A DNA stretch of 45,810 nucleotides from JAQVEM01 sp964616545. Its GTDB lineage: Bacteria > Actinomycetota > Humimicrobiia > Humimicrobiales > Humimicrobiaceae. The notes beneath the pieces are model-generated. The model saw only the letters and a program-made list of their open reading frames with translations. It searched no databases and was not told where the DNA came from. The position numbers and the translations under genes were made by a program. Where the stretch lies: positions 1 through 45,810 of the forward strand of contig CAZTUA010000033.1 of the NCBI GenBank assembly GCA_964616545.1. The letters are read 5' to 3'. Of the stretch, positions 8,205-17,046 are shown one piece after another; position 1 is the stretch's first letter, and each line of letters begins with the position of its first letter.

Positions 8205-9604
8205 TGGAAACTAAAAATCATATTAACCGGATAAAAGAAACAGTTGATTATGCTATTATAGGAAATTCAGCCGCAGGTCTTGCTGCTGCCGAAAGCATAA
8301 GAGAACTGGATAAAACCGGAAAAATTTTAATATTTTCGGAGGAAAAATACAGGAATTATTCAAAACCTCTGATAACCTATTTTCTTGAAGGTGCCGTAAG
8401 TGCCGATAAGATTCATTTTAAGAGTAATAATTTTTACAGAAATAACAATATAGACATCAGGCAGGGTACAGTGGTTAAATCTGTTGATACAAAAAAGATG
8501 TTCCTGACCTGCGGTGATGGCCTGAGGTATGAATTCGGGAAACTTCTTATTGCAGGAGGCGGCAGGCCTATTATTCCTGAAATTAAAGCTGTTTGTAATA
8601 ATACAGATAATAGTAAAAGCGGTAAAGCAGATGATTCTTCCACTTATATAAACAGTGGAAACTATGGCGAAACTGAAGGAATTTTTACCCTGACCACGCT
8701 AAGCGATGCCTTTAAAATAAAAGATTTCATAGGGGAAAATAATATAACAGAAATATCCATACTCGGCGGGGGATTGATAGGATTAAAATCAGCCGAGGCA
8801 TTTTTAAAGATGGGAATGACTGTTAATATAATTGAAATTGCAGACAGAATACTTTCGGCAACCTTTGACAGGCAGGCTTCGGATATTATAGAAAAAAGAA
8901 TTACAGACAGGGGCAGCAACATTTATAAAAATAATACTATCGAAGAAATTTTTATGACCAATAAAAAGATTTCCGGCTGCAGGCTAAAGGATGGGAAAAG
9001 GATAGAATGCAGGATGCTTGTAATAGCCATCGGAGTTGTTCCAAATACGGGTTTTATAAAAAACGGAGCACCTGAGATAAACAGAGGGATCATTGTGAAC
9101 AGCCATATGTGTACATCAGTAAAAAATATATATGCTGCCGGAGATGTGGCTGAAGCTACAGACATTTTATCTGAAAGGAAAAGAAATATAGCTATCTGGC
9201 CTCTTGCCGTAAAACAGGGCACCATAGCCGGAATAAACATGGCCGGCGGAGACAAAAAATACAGTGGCGGATTTTTTATGAATTCAGTAGAAATACTTGG
9301 AATACCTACCATATCCATGGGATTGGCCGGTATAGATGAAAAAGAATGTAAAATTTTTGAAATCTATAAAGATTTTAATCCGGAAAAAAATACATATAAA
9401 AAAGTGGTAATAAGGAATAATAAAATAATCGGATTGATTATGGTAGGAAACATAGAGAGAGCGGGGATTTATGCCGGGCTTATCCAGAATGAAATAGATG
9501 TAAACGGTGTGAAAGATAATATTTCACGTGAGGATTTTGGAATAGTAAATTTACCTGTCGATTATAAAAAGCACCTTGTATCGGGGGAAGGAATAGAAAT
9601 ATGA
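8204..9604 (+). CDS. FAD/NAD(P)-dependent oxidoreductase subunit of glutamate synthase
   Basis: This 466 aa member of the pyridine nucleotide-disulfide oxidoreductase superfamily lacks the redox CxxxxC pair. The first dinucleotide fold is YAIIGNSAAGLAAAESIRE (FAD); the second, ISILGGGLIGLKSAEAF, would bind NAD(P)H. VIAIGVVPNTG and IYAAGDVAE are the typical second FAD-contact motifs. The family resembles nitrite reductase NirB-type and NADH-rubredoxin reductases. In this operon it should feed NAD(P)H electrons through the polyferredoxin into glutamate synthase, replacing GltD. Start: ATG at 8204 overlaps the upstream TGA. The stop overlaps the next ATG by ATGA. Confidence 0.85.
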   Translation: METKNHINRIKETVDYAIIGNSAAGLAAAESIRELDKTGKILIFSEEKYRNYSKPLITYFLEGAVSADKIHFKSNNFYRNNNIDIRQGTVVKSVDTKKMFLTCGDGLRYEFGKLLIAGGGRPIIPEIKAVCNNTDNSKSGKADDSSTYINSGNYGETEGIFTLTTLSDAFKIKDFIGENNITEISILGGGLIGLKSAEAFLKMGMTVNIIEIADRILSATFDRQASDIIEKRITDRGSNIYKNNTIEEIFMTNKKISGCRLKDGKRIECRMLVIAIGVVPNTGFIKNGAPEINRGIIVNSHMCTSVKNIYAAGDVAEATDILSERKRNIAIWPLAVKQGTIAGINMAGGDKKYSGGFFMNSVEILGIPTISMGLAGIDEKECKIFEIYKDFNPEKNTYKKVVIRNNKIIGLIMVGNIERAGIYAGLIQNEIDVNGVKDNISREDFGIVNLPVDYKKHLVSGEGIEI

Positions 9605-10377
9605 AGTTAATGCTTGATGCATCCAATCTCGTGTATAAAGAATTGAATTTAAAAATAAAAGAGTTTTTAAAAACCGGCTGCAATAATAGAGAAGTAATTA
9701 TACAGAATGTGCTGGGACACAGGTATATTGGTGACGGCCTTAAGGGCAATGGCAGGATAAATATATATGGGATACCCGGTAATGACCTCGGCGCTTTTAT
9801 GGACGGGCCCGTAATTGAAGTTTTTGGCAATGGCCAGGATGGGATCGGGAACACAATGAATTCGGGAAAGATTATAATACACGGTGATTCAGGAGACATC
9901 CCGGGTTATTCTATGAGAGGCGGCGAAATATATGTGGAAAAAAATACCGGATTCAGAGGGGGTATCCACATGAAAGAATACAGGGAGAGAATACCGGTAA
10001 TGGTAATAGGTGGCAGCGCAGGCGATTTTCTGGGAGAATACATGGCAGGCGGCATTATCATTATTCTAGGTTTGCACTGCAGGAAAAGGGTGATATTTCC
10101 GTTTGGTAAGAATGAGGATATTACGGGAAACTATACAGGGACAGGCATGCACGGAGGTAAGATTTATATAAGGGGAAATATAAGAACCCATAAACTCGGG
10201 AAAGAGGTAAAAAAAGTTGATCTGGATAGTAACGATATATGTATCTTAAATAAATATATTGATAAATATAATAATTACTTCAATTCAGATAAGGTCATAA
10301 TACCGGTTGACGGCAATGATTTTGTAAAGCTCATTCCATACTCCCTCCGTCCATATGGAAAATTATATGCTTACTGA
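9601..10377 (+). CDS. Glutamate synthase GXGXG (alpha-domain) subunit
   Basis: This 258 aa protein corresponds to the C-terminal beta-helix domain of large glutamate synthase. The repeated glycine-rich turns are visible: GDGLKGNGRINIYG, GNDLGAFMDGP, GNGQDGIGNTMNSGKIIIHG, GDIPGYSMRGGEIYV and GTGMHGGKIYIRG. The same domain occurs in FwdC/FmdC, but the operon context makes the glutamate synthase assignment secure. It overlaps the upstream gene by 4 bp (ATGA). It is the last gene of the operon; a weak hairpin (10433-10456) follows about 55 bp later. Confidence 0.9.
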   Translation: MKLMLDASNLVYKELNLKIKEFLKTGCNNREVIIQNVLGHRYIGDGLKGNGRINIYGIPGNDLGAFMDGPVIEVFGNGQDGIGNTMNSGKIIIHGDSGDIPGYSMRGGEIYVEKNTGFRGGIHMKEYRERIPVMVIGGSAGDFLGEYMAGGIIIILGLHCRKRVIFPFGKNEDITGNYTGTGMHGGKIYIRGNIRTHKLGKEVKKVDLDSNDICILNKYIDKYNNYFNSDKVIIPVDGNDFVKLIPYSLRPYGKLYAY

Positions 10378-10432
10378 TGCAGGTTTTAGAAGCTAGCTGT
10401 CTTAATCAGGCCATAACAGAGGACCATTTAAG

Positions 10433-10456
10433 GAGAAAATTCTAAAACTTTTTCTC
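10433..10456 (+). other. Weak hairpin after glutamate synthase operon
   Basis: GAGAAAA pairs with TTTTCTC around a 10-nt loop. No T-tract follows, so termination here is only possible. Confidence 0.25.
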
Positions 10457-10552
10457 TAGTGATAATAATTTTGCTGTATTATTTTAACCTGAGTTACTTT
10501 ATTATGTTAATAACAGGATGGTATACCATGTAATTTTTTCCATAAAAATAAA

Positions 10553-11281
10553 ATGAATGATACTTTAATTCATATCGGTACCTCCGGATGGAGCTATAAA
10601 CACTGGGCAGGGAAGTTCTATCCTGAAGGAATAAAGAAAAATAAATGGCTTTCCCATTATTCAAAAGAGTTTGATAGTGTTGAAATAAACAGCAGTTTTT
10701 ACCATTTGCCGAAAGAGAACACTTTCATTAACTGGAAGAAAAATACCGGAAAAAATTTTATATTTTCCGTAAAAGCTTCCAGATATATTACTCATATAAA
10801 AAGGCTTGCAGACTGCCAGGAGCCCCTTGAGCGGTTATTTAATGTGTCAAAAGGGCTGGGAGAAAAACTGGGGATATTTTTATTTCAGCTTCCCCCTAAT
10901 TTAAAAAAAGATAAATTAAAACTTAAAAATTTTCTGGAAATACTCCCGCAGGATTACAGGTACGCATTTGAATTCAGGGATAAAAGCTGGTTTACCGGAG
11001 ACATATATAAGCTACTTGAAAATTCCGGATGCGCTGTTGTAATTTCATCCTCTCCGGAATTCCCGTATGTAGAAAGAATTACAACAGATATATGCTATAT
11101 AAGAATGCATGGCCCGGATGCTCTTTACAATTCCTGTTATCCTGAAGAGGAGCTTGAAAAAGTTGCCGTATTAATTAAAAAAAATTTGAATAAAAATATA
11201 AAAAATTACGTCTACTTTAACAATGATGCAGAAGCTTATGCTATTTATAATGCCAGAATATTAGTAAAAATGGTTTCATAA
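10553..11281 (+). CDS. DUF72 (YecE-like) protein
   Basis: The protein is 242 aa. The N-terminus HIGTSGWSYKHWAGKFYPEG, then SVEINSSFYHLP, FIFSVKASRYITH, FLFQLPPN, YAFEFRDKSW and YIRMHGP are the recognised blocks of the DUF72 TIM-barrel family, which resembles sugar-phosphate isomerase/endonuclease IV folds. No biochemical function is established for the family. The gene is followed after 42 bp by a glycosyltransferase gene on the same strand. It ends slightly early compared with the longest family members, but the closing YFNNDAEAYA motif is present, so it looks intact. Confidence 0.85.
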   Translation: MNDTLIHIGTSGWSYKHWAGKFYPEGIKKNKWLSHYSKEFDSVEINSSFYHLPKENTFINWKKNTGKNFIFSVKASRYITHIKRLADCQEPLERLFNVSKGLGEKLGIFLFQLPPNLKKDKLKLKNFLEILPQDYRYAFEFRDKSWFTGDIYKLLENSGCAVVISSSPEFPYVERITTDICYIRMHGPDALYNSCYPEEELEKVAVLIKKNLNKNIKNYVYFNNDAEAYAIYNARILVKMVS

Positions 11282-11323
11282 TTATGATATAATTATAGGC
11301 CGCATTACTTTTAAATAAAAAAA

Positions 11324-12517
11324 ATGGATATATTTTTATTATACCAGTATGCAATTACTGCAGTTCTTTTATTGATACTGCTAAATTATCTTTTGAATAA
11401 TCTCTTTTTTAAAGAGACATCCAGATTTAAGCTGCCGCAACATATTATTAAAAAGAACCCTCTTATATCAGTGCTTATTCCTGCAAGAAATGAAGAAAAA
11501 AATATTAGAAGATGTTTATTGTCGCTTATAAAGCAGGACTATGAAAATATTGAGATACTGGTGCTGGATGATAACTCAAGTGATAATACAGCAGGAATAG
11601 TAAAGGAACTTTCGGGGAAAGACAATAGAATTAAGCTTTTTACCGGAGAGAAGCTTAAGAAAGGGTGGATGGGCAAGAACTATGCCTGTTACCAGCTTTC
11701 CGGATACGCCAGGGGAGATTATCTGCTATTTACAGATGCGGATACTCTTCACTTTCCCGATTCCATATCCAGTGCTCTGGCCTGCCTTTTGAAATATGAA
11801 CTGGGAGCTCTTTCAGTATTTGCAAAGCAGATAATGGTCACAATGCACGAGAGGATGATGGTGCCCTTTGGTAATTATATAATTCTGTGTTTTCTGCCTC
11901 TTTATCTTATAAGAAAATCAAGAAATGCCTTTTTCTGCACAGCCATCGGACAGTTCATGTTTTTTAAAAAGGAAGTATATAAAAAAATTGAGGGGCATAA
12001 ATCCGTTAAAAGTGAAGTGCTGGAAGATATTAAGTTATCAAAACAGGTGAAAAAACACGGATACAGATTTATGATATTTGATGGCCGGAATAACTTATAT
12101 TGCAGGATGTACAGGAGTTTTATGGAAGTGGTAAGGGGATATTCAAAGGTACTGTTTGCAGCTTTTGATTTTAAAATACCAATGATATCAGCTGCTATAA
12201 TTCTTATATCTGCGGTATTCCTGTTTCCTTTTATAATGCTTCCCCTTGGAATAATTTTTAGATGGCCGGTATTGATGCTGGAGTTAATAGTGCTGCAGAT
12301 AGTTATTATTCTGATTACCAAAATAGTTCTTTCTATAAGATTTAAATGCAAGGCTGTGGATATACTGCTGCATCCAGTTTCTATTGTCTACCTTATAATT
12401 ATTGCTGTAAACTCGATACTTACGACAATGATTGGAACGGGCGTAAACTGGAAGGGCAGGATATATGATGTCAGAAACGAAAAAGAATTAATTATTACCA
12501 GAGATAACTACAAATAA
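11324..12517 (+). CDS. Membrane-anchored family 2 glycosyltransferase
   Basis: The protein is 397 aa. An N-terminal membrane helix (residues 8-30) is followed by a GT-A fold: ISVLIPARNEEKNIRRCL, ILVLDDNSSDNTAGIV, FTDADT (DxD-type metal site) and EDIKLSKQVKKHG (general-base ED motif). Two or three C-terminal membrane segments follow from about residue 285. The arrangement resembles glycosyltransferases of carotenoid or hopanoid lipid pathways (CrtQ/HpnB type), but the acceptor cannot be told from the sequence. It is probably co-transcribed with the DUF72 gene. Confidence 0.85.
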   Translation: MDIFLLYQYAITAVLLLILLNYLLNNLFFKETSRFKLPQHIIKKNPLISVLIPARNEEKNIRRCLLSLIKQDYENIEILVLDDNSSDNTAGIVKELSGKDNRIKLFTGEKLKKGWMGKNYACYQLSGYARGDYLLFTDADTLHFPDSISSALACLLKYELGALSVFAKQIMVTMHERMMVPFGNYIILCFLPLYLIRKSRNAFFCTAIGQFMFFKKEVYKKIEGHKSVKSEVLEDIKLSKQVKKHGYRFMIFDGRNNLYCRMYRSFMEVVRGYSKVLFAAFDFKIPMISAAIILISAVFLFPFIMLPLGIIFRWPVLMLELIVLQIVIILITKIVLSIRFKCKAVDILLHPVSIVYLIIIAVNSILTTMIGTGVNWKGRIYDVRNEKELIITRDNYK

Positions 12518-12531
12518 CTACCCGGTATATA

Positions 12532-13167
12532 TCATCTTATCTTTGGTGTAAACAGGTCTTTTAAAGTTTTCTCTTTTCTAAATTTAAAATTATTTCCAAA
12601 TGAAATAGACCGGTTGATATATCTGGGAATGATGATTATTAAAAGTAAAACTATCGTAAAAAGATAGAGCGGGGTTCCTCTGAGTAAATATAAAAATATT
12701 CCGGAAAAAGCAATTGAGATAGCTACTGACCATATCATATTTCTGATTAAAAATAATGATAGCAGCATGCCTGCGGCAAATGCCAGAATTGTAAAAGGGT
12801 TGATGGCGAGAAGAAATCCCATTGTGGCTGCAAGTCCTTTGCCTCCGGATAGTTTTAAGTAAGGAGAATAATTATGCCCGGCTACAGCGGCACACCCGGC
12901 GATTATAGCTACAGCTTCCATCCCGGTAATTCTCAGGATAAGAAAATAAGGCAAAAAACCTTTTAACAAATCTAATATAATTCCAACCGCTCCCCAGTAT
13001 TTTGATATATTAAATACCAGGTTCCATCCGCCCGGATTTTCATCTCCGATTTCTCTTAAATCTTTTTTGCTGTGGATTTTTGCGATAATATTGCAGAAAG
13101 GTATTGCCCCTATAAGATAACAGAGCATCACCACCCCTATGATTCTTATGATATCCAGAATTTCCAT
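12532..13167 (-). CDS. plsY: Acyl-phosphate:glycerol-3-phosphate acyltransferase
   Basis: PlsY transfers an acyl group from acyl-phosphate to glycerol-3-phosphate, the first step of phospholipid synthesis in many bacteria. The 211 aa protein has five hydrophobic segments and the family motifs: YLIGAIPFCNIIAK, DENPGGWNLV (a variant of the usual GSGNPGATN) and LSGGKGLAATMGF. The GSGN to GDEN change in the first substrate loop places it in a divergent PlsY branch, so substrate specificity could differ. It converges with the glycosyltransferase gene, with 14 bp between the stops. Confidence 0.8.
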   Translation of the reverse strand: MEILDIIRIIGVVMLCYLIGAIPFCNIIAKIHSKKDLREIGDENPGGWNLVFNISKYWGAVGIILDLLKGFLPYFLILRITGMEAVAIIAGCAAVAGHNYSPYLKLSGGKGLAATMGFLLAINPFTILAFAAGMLLSLFLIRNMIWSVAISIAFSGIFLYLLRGTPLYLFTIVLLLIIIIPRYINRSISFGNNFKFRKEKTLKDLFTPKIR

Positions 13168-13323
13168 AATAGATAATTAAAATTTTATTTCCAGTACGGG
13201 TATAACTTTATCATATATACGCCGGTATTTTAATAAGACGTTTTAAGTTGAAAATTGTTTACTATGATAAGATTATTTTTAACCGGAATATCTAATAAAT
13301 ATATGGTAAAAATAAATTAGAAA

Positions 13324-13355
13324 ACAAATCTGGTTTCCTGGGAAACCAGATTTGT
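13324..13355 (-). terminator. Intrinsic terminator of the sugar ABC operon
   Basis: ACAAATCTGGTTTCC and GGAAACCAGATTTGT form a perfect 15-bp stem with a 2-base centre. On the minus strand it lies about 70 bp after the permease stop and is followed by TTTTCTAATTT. A T5 run also follows on the plus strand, so it could act in both directions. Confidence 0.8.
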
Positions 13356-13425
13356 GCTTTTTAATTCCCTAAAATTCCTGCTGGCTACATATAAGTTTAT
13401 AAAGTAATAAGAAATTATAAAAATA

Positions 13426-14637
13426 TTATTTTTCTCTTCTGCGTGTTGCAACATCAAATACAACTGCGACTGCAAGTACAAGAGCCCTGACAATATACTG
13501 GTATGCTATATCAATGCCCATAAGATTCATACCGCTTGTCAGCGACATCATAACAAAAGCACCTACTATGGAACCTGTAACCTTGCCAATCCCTCCGGTT
13601 GCTGAGGCGCCGCCGACAAAAGCTGCCGCAATTGCATCCAGTTCAAAAAGTTGTCCAGCCTGAGTCGTTGCTGACTGCAGCCTGGAAGCAAAAAGAATAC
13701 CTGATAAAGCAGCAAGCATCCCCATTGAAGCAAAAACTGTATATGTTATTTTCTTTACACTGATACCGCTTAACTCAGCTGCCTCGGGATTTCCGCCGAC
13801 AGCATAAATATGCCTTCCGAGAAAAGTCTGCGACATTATGAAGTTGTATATTAAGACAACAATCAATACAACTACTGCCGTCCATGATAGTCCTCTGTAT
13901 CCTGAAAGTATCCAGGTGATGCCTCCAACTAAAGCTGATATAAATACAAGCCCGGGAATAAACAAATTAAGCGGCAATACTTTAAAATTATAAGCTCTGG
14001 TTGCTGCTCTGCTTCTGATTGCTCTTATATTAAAAAAAATGATAGCAAAAATTCCCAGAATAAGAGTTACTTTATGCACGCCCGGCAAAAAATTAAGGCC
14101 GGGAATATCAGGTATATAACCATTGCCTATGGCATTGAATGTATCGTTGGAGATAACTATGGTACCGGTACTCATGGTTGCAAGCTGTAATGCTCCTCTA
14201 TAGCCAAGCCAGCCGGCAAGCGTTGCTACAAAAGCAGGGATTTTCATCTGTGCCACCAGAAAACCGGTGAGAAGGCCTGCTATAATTCCAAAACACATTA
14301 CAAGAGGAATAGATGTGAAAACAGGCAATTTCCAGAAAACCATTGCGATTGCTACTACTGCGCCGAGGAATCCAGATAGATACCCGACCGAAAGGTCAAT
14401 ATGACGTATAATAATCACCAGGGTCATACCAACTGCCAGCACTGCTATATAACCTGTTTGATTTATCAGGTTACTGATGTTTCTGGATGAGATAAAAACA
14501 CCTTTAGTTGTGATACTGAAAGTAATCATAATGGCCAGTAGAGCTATATACATACCGAATTCACGGATATTATGCAGAAATAATTCCTTTACATTTGAGC
14601 CAAACGAAGTCTGAAGTTTATTTTGTTGCTGTTGCAT
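13426..14637 (-). CDS. xylH: Sugar ABC transporter permease (XylH-like)
   Basis: This 403 aa polytopic membrane protein has about ten hydrophobic segments and belongs to the RbsC/XylH family of carbohydrate permeases. Family segments include GMTLVIIIRHIDLSVGYLSG, FVATLAGWLGYRGA, GRHIYAVGGNPEAAELSGI and AAFVGGASATGGIGKVTGS. The long cytoplasmic loop and overall length are closer to XylH (about 390 aa) than to RbsC (about 320 aa). It overlaps the ATPase stop by one base (TAATG), indicating translational coupling. Xylose as substrate is inferred from family resemblance only; another pentose or aldohexose is possible. Confidence 0.88.
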   Translation of the reverse strand: MQQQQNKLQTSFGSNVKELFLHNIREFGMYIALLAIMITFSITTKGVFISSRNISNLINQTGYIAVLAVGMTLVIIIRHIDLSVGYLSGFLGAVVAIAMVFWKLPVFTSIPLVMCFGIIAGLLTGFLVAQMKIPAFVATLAGWLGYRGALQLATMSTGTIVISNDTFNAIGNGYIPDIPGLNFLPGVHKVTLILGIFAIIFFNIRAIRSRAATRAYNFKVLPLNLFIPGLVFISALVGGITWILSGYRGLSWTAVVVLIVVLIYNFIMSQTFLGRHIYAVGGNPEAAELSGISVKKITYTVFASMGMLAALSGILFASRLQSATTQAGQLFELDAIAAAFVGGASATGGIGKVTGSIVGAFVMMSLTSGMNLMGIDIAYQYIVRALVLAVAVVFDVATRRREK

Positions 14638-15422
14638 TAATTAGCTCCTTTCTCTGCAAAATCATCCCGGGCGCCAATAATATAAGCCACTACTTCTTCA
14701 CGGAACTTATCAAGTTCACCGACAACAGAACGCTCACAGACCCTGCGTCCATGGCGCAGTATCATCATACGGTCACATACGCGGTAAATGTCTTCAAGCC
14801 TATGGCTGATAATGATAATTGAATTGCCCTGTCTCTTTAAATTTTGAACAAGATCCAGTACTTTTCCAATGGCTGCCACACTGAGAGCAGCTGTAGGTTC
14901 GTCCATAATAGTAACCTTATTATCAAAAGCAGTTGCGCGGGCAATCGCTATAGCCTGACGCTGACCGCCGGATAGTCTTTCTACTTTTAAGCGCACAGAT
15001 GAGATATCAATTTTGAGACGGTCCAGAAGGCGCTGTGTTTCAACTTCCATGTGGTGTTTATTCATCACACTTATAGGGCCAAGTTTTGTGCTGGCCACTT
15101 CACGTCCCAGAAAAACATTGGCTGATACGTCAAGATTGTCAGCAAGGGCAAGGTCCTGATATACCATCTCAATACCAAGCTTACGTGCATTCCAGGGATT
15201 TGAAATTTCTACTTTCCTGCCCTCAATAAAGATTTCTCCTCCATCAGGGGTATAGGCTCCGCTGAGAATCTTCATAAGAGTTGATTTACCGGCGGCGTTA
15301 TCACCGACCAGTCCCAGCACCTCATTACGTTGCAGCTTGAGGTCTACTCCGCGTAAAGCCTGAACACCGCCGAAATTTTTCCTGATATTTCGCATTTCTA
15401 CGATAGGAGTGTCTTCTGCCAT
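14637..15422 (-). CDS. Sugar ABC transporter ATP-binding protein, single NBD (XylG/FrcA-like)
   Basis: The ATPase is 261 aa. Walker A is GDNAAGKSTLMK, the signature LSGGQRQAIAIARA, Walker B VTIMDEPTAAL, followed by the SHRLEDI switch. XylG and RbsA proteins are normally fused double-NBD chains of about 500 aa. This one has a single domain and would have to dimerise, as in FrcA-type systems. Walker A reads GDNAAGKS, slightly unusual but common in this subfamily. The ATG follows AGAAGGGGGGAA. It sits between the binding protein gene (229 bp gap with hairpins) and the permease gene (1 bp overlap). Confidence 0.88.
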   Translation of the reverse strand: MAEDTPIVEMRNIRKNFGGVQALRGVDLKLQRNEVLGLVGDNAAGKSTLMKILSGAYTPDGGEIFIEGRKVEISNPWNARKLGIEMVYQDLALADNLDVSANVFLGREVASTKLGPISVMNKHHMEVETQRLLDRLKIDISSVRLKVERLSGGQRQAIAIARATAFDNKVTIMDEPTAALSVAAIGKVLDLVQNLKRQGNSIIIISHRLEDIYRVCDRMMILRHGRRVCERSVVGELDKFREEVVAYIIGARDDFAEKGAN

Positions 15423-15569
15423 AAATTCCCCCCTTCTAAAAGACAGATATAACTGTACTGAAAAAACTAAAAATTTTCAATGTTTAAGAGAAATAAAAAG
15501 TCTCTAATAATAAAAAAATTATCTTTAAAAAATTATATTGATATTTTTTGCAATCATCAGGATATTTTC

Positions 15570-15645
15570 CAGGAACAGCACCGGAAAATGTCCAGTGCTG
15601 TTCCTGTCTTATTAAGCTAACCCGTTACAGGGTTAAAAGCTTATT
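15570..15645 (-). other. Two intergenic hairpins between binding protein and ATPase genes
   Basis: CAGGAACAGCAC (15570-15581) pairs perfectly with GTGCTGTTCCTG (15595-15606). A second stem nearer the upstream gene is TAACCC/GGGTTA within 15611-15645, flanked by further AAGC/GCTT pairing. Neither is followed by a T-tract on the minus strand. Such stems between a binding-protein gene and its transporter genes often protect or terminate part of the mRNA so that the binding protein is made in excess; that role is inferred. Confidence 0.6.
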
Positions 15646-15651
15646 TCCCGG

Positions 15652-16848
15652 TTAATCTAATCCAGTAAATTCACTGGCATCCCAGTAACCGGAGTCAAAT
15701 ATAGCTTCTACAACGTTGTCCTTGTCAACAGCAATAACTTCTGATGGTTTTGCAGGAACATCAATAACACCATTATCATAAGTAGTGGTCTGTTCGGGAG
15801 CTCCACCTTCAAGATAAGCTATGGCTGCGTTAATGGCGTCGCTAACGAGTGTACGGACGTCTTTCAAGACCGTCATAGACTGTTTGCCATCGATTATATA
15901 CTGTATTGAAGCTTTTTCAGCATCCTGACCGGTAACTACATAACTTGAAACATCGCTATCAGCTGAAAATGCATCAGCTATAGCACGGGCAGTACCATCA
16001 TTGGGTGCGAGGATAAATACATCACCTTTATCGGCGGCAGAAGCAACAGTCAGGTGAGATTCAGCAAGACTTTTTGCTGTGTCGAAATCCCATTCGGTAG
16101 TAACCTGGCCGATAATCTCGCCCATTTCGTCACGTGTAAGTGTAGCTTTATCCTGAAGCTCAACAGCTTTGCTTGAATTTATTATTCTGAATGTACCATC
16201 AGCAATTTTTGGCTGAAGAACGTTCCATGCACCTTCAAAGAAGAGGAAAGCATTGTTGTCTGTAGCGGCTCCGGCATACAGGTAAAGTGGGTTATCGGAA
16301 CCTGAAGCTTTGTCAACAAGATACTGTCCCTGAGCTTCTCCAACTGAAACGCTGTCAAAGGTTACATAGTAATCAACAGCATCGGTATCTGTTATAAGAC
16401 GGTCATATGAGAGAACTTTTACGTCAGCATCTCTGGCTTCTTTAGCAGCAGCTGCTGCTGCACTACTGTCATGCGGGCATATAATCAGAACCTCTATGCC
16501 TTTGGTAACAAGAGATTCAACATTTTCTCTTTCCTTGGCAGAAGAGGATTCGCTGAATAGAATCTCTACATCATAACCGGCTTCGGTAAGTAAATCATTG
16601 AATCTTGCTTCGTCCTGTATCCATCTTGGTTCTTCTTTGGTGGGGAGAACGATACCGACAGAACCGGTAATTTCTACCGCTGGTTCTTCAGCTGCAGGCT
16701 CTTCAGCTGCAGGCTCTTCAGCTGCAGGTTCTTCTGCTGCTGGTTCTTCAGCTGCTGGTTCTTCAGCGGCTTCCTTACAGCCAACTCCCATAAAAAGTAT
16801 GGATGCTATAAAAATTACTGAAAGTAACGAAATTAGTATTTTTTTCAT
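15652..16848 (-). CDS. xylF: Sugar-binding lipoprotein (XylF-like)
   Basis: This 398 aa periplasmic-type binding protein has a signal peptide ending in a lipobox (GVGC, C24) and so is anchored to the membrane. A low-complexity linker of about six PAAEE units follows, and then a type I periplasmic binding fold: VGIVLPTKEEPRWIQDEARF, EVLIICPHDSSAAAAAA, VKVLSYDRLI, APNDGTARAIADAF and VVTGQDAEKASIQYI. These match the XylF (D-xylose) branch. It has a strong AAAAGGAGA site. The linker repeats are encoded by near-identical 15-bp DNA units (about 16680-16770) that could expand or contract. The permease and ATPase genes follow. Confidence 0.9.
   Translation of the reverse strand: MKKILISLLSVIFIASILFMGVGCKEAAEEPAAEEPAAEEPAAEEPAAEEPAAEEPAVEITGSVGIVLPTKEEPRWIQDEARFNDLLTEAGYDVEILFSESSSAKERENVESLVTKGIEVLIICPHDSSAAAAAAKEARDADVKVLSYDRLITDTDAVDYYVTFDSVSVGEAQGQYLVDKASGSDNPLYLYAGAATDNNAFLFFEGAWNVLQPKIADGTFRIINSSKAVELQDKATLTRDEMGEIIGQVTTEWDFDTAKSLAESHLTVASAADKGDVFILAPNDGTARAIADAFSADSDVSSYVVTGQDAEKASIQYIIDGKQSMTVLKDVRTLVSDAINAAIAYLEGGAPEQTTTYDNGVIDVPAKPSEVIAVDKDNVVEAIFDSGYWDASEFTGLD
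16675..16775 (-). repeat. Tandem 15-bp repeats coding the PAAEE linker
   Basis: About six copies of a 15-bp unit (plus strand ctgcaggctcttcag and close variants) encode Pro-Ala-Ala-Glu-Glu. This is an in-frame minisatellite, so copy-number change would lengthen or shorten the linker of the lipoprotein without a frameshift. Confidence 0.85.
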
Positions 16849-16896
16849 TTTAATCTCCTTTTGCGTTATACATTTCCATAGTTAACAAAAAATTAC

Positions 16897-16956
16897 CTAC
16901 CGGGATTTATTCTTTATGTAATTGATTGATAAAGACAAACCCCGCCATTGATGCAT
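16897..16956 (-). CDS. 19-codon small ORF in the leader of the sugar-binding protein gene
   Basis: ATG at 16956 is preceded by an excellent Shine-Dalgarno (AAAGGAGGT, complement of 16964-16972) at ordinary spacing and opens a 19 aa frame, MHQWRGLSLSINYIKNKSR, ending in TAG. It ends 48 bp upstream of the binding protein start. A second strong AGGAGGT (near 17005-17012) lies further upstream, only about 3-4 nt before an ATG-TAA. I do not recognise the peptide. It may be a leader ORF or a small protein; absence of function is also possible. Confidence 0.4.
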   Translation of the reverse strand: MHQWRGLSLSINYIKNKSR

Positions 16957-17046
16957 AAATACCACCTCCTTTGCATTTACGGGTATATTAATACTATTAC
17001 ATATACCTCCTTTTCCTTCTTTTACAATTAAATGTTATAAAAATAT

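Noticed and set aside
16675..16775. Short tandem repeats suggesting a CRISPR array
   Set aside because: They are 15-bp in-frame units coding a PAAEE linker, with no spacers.
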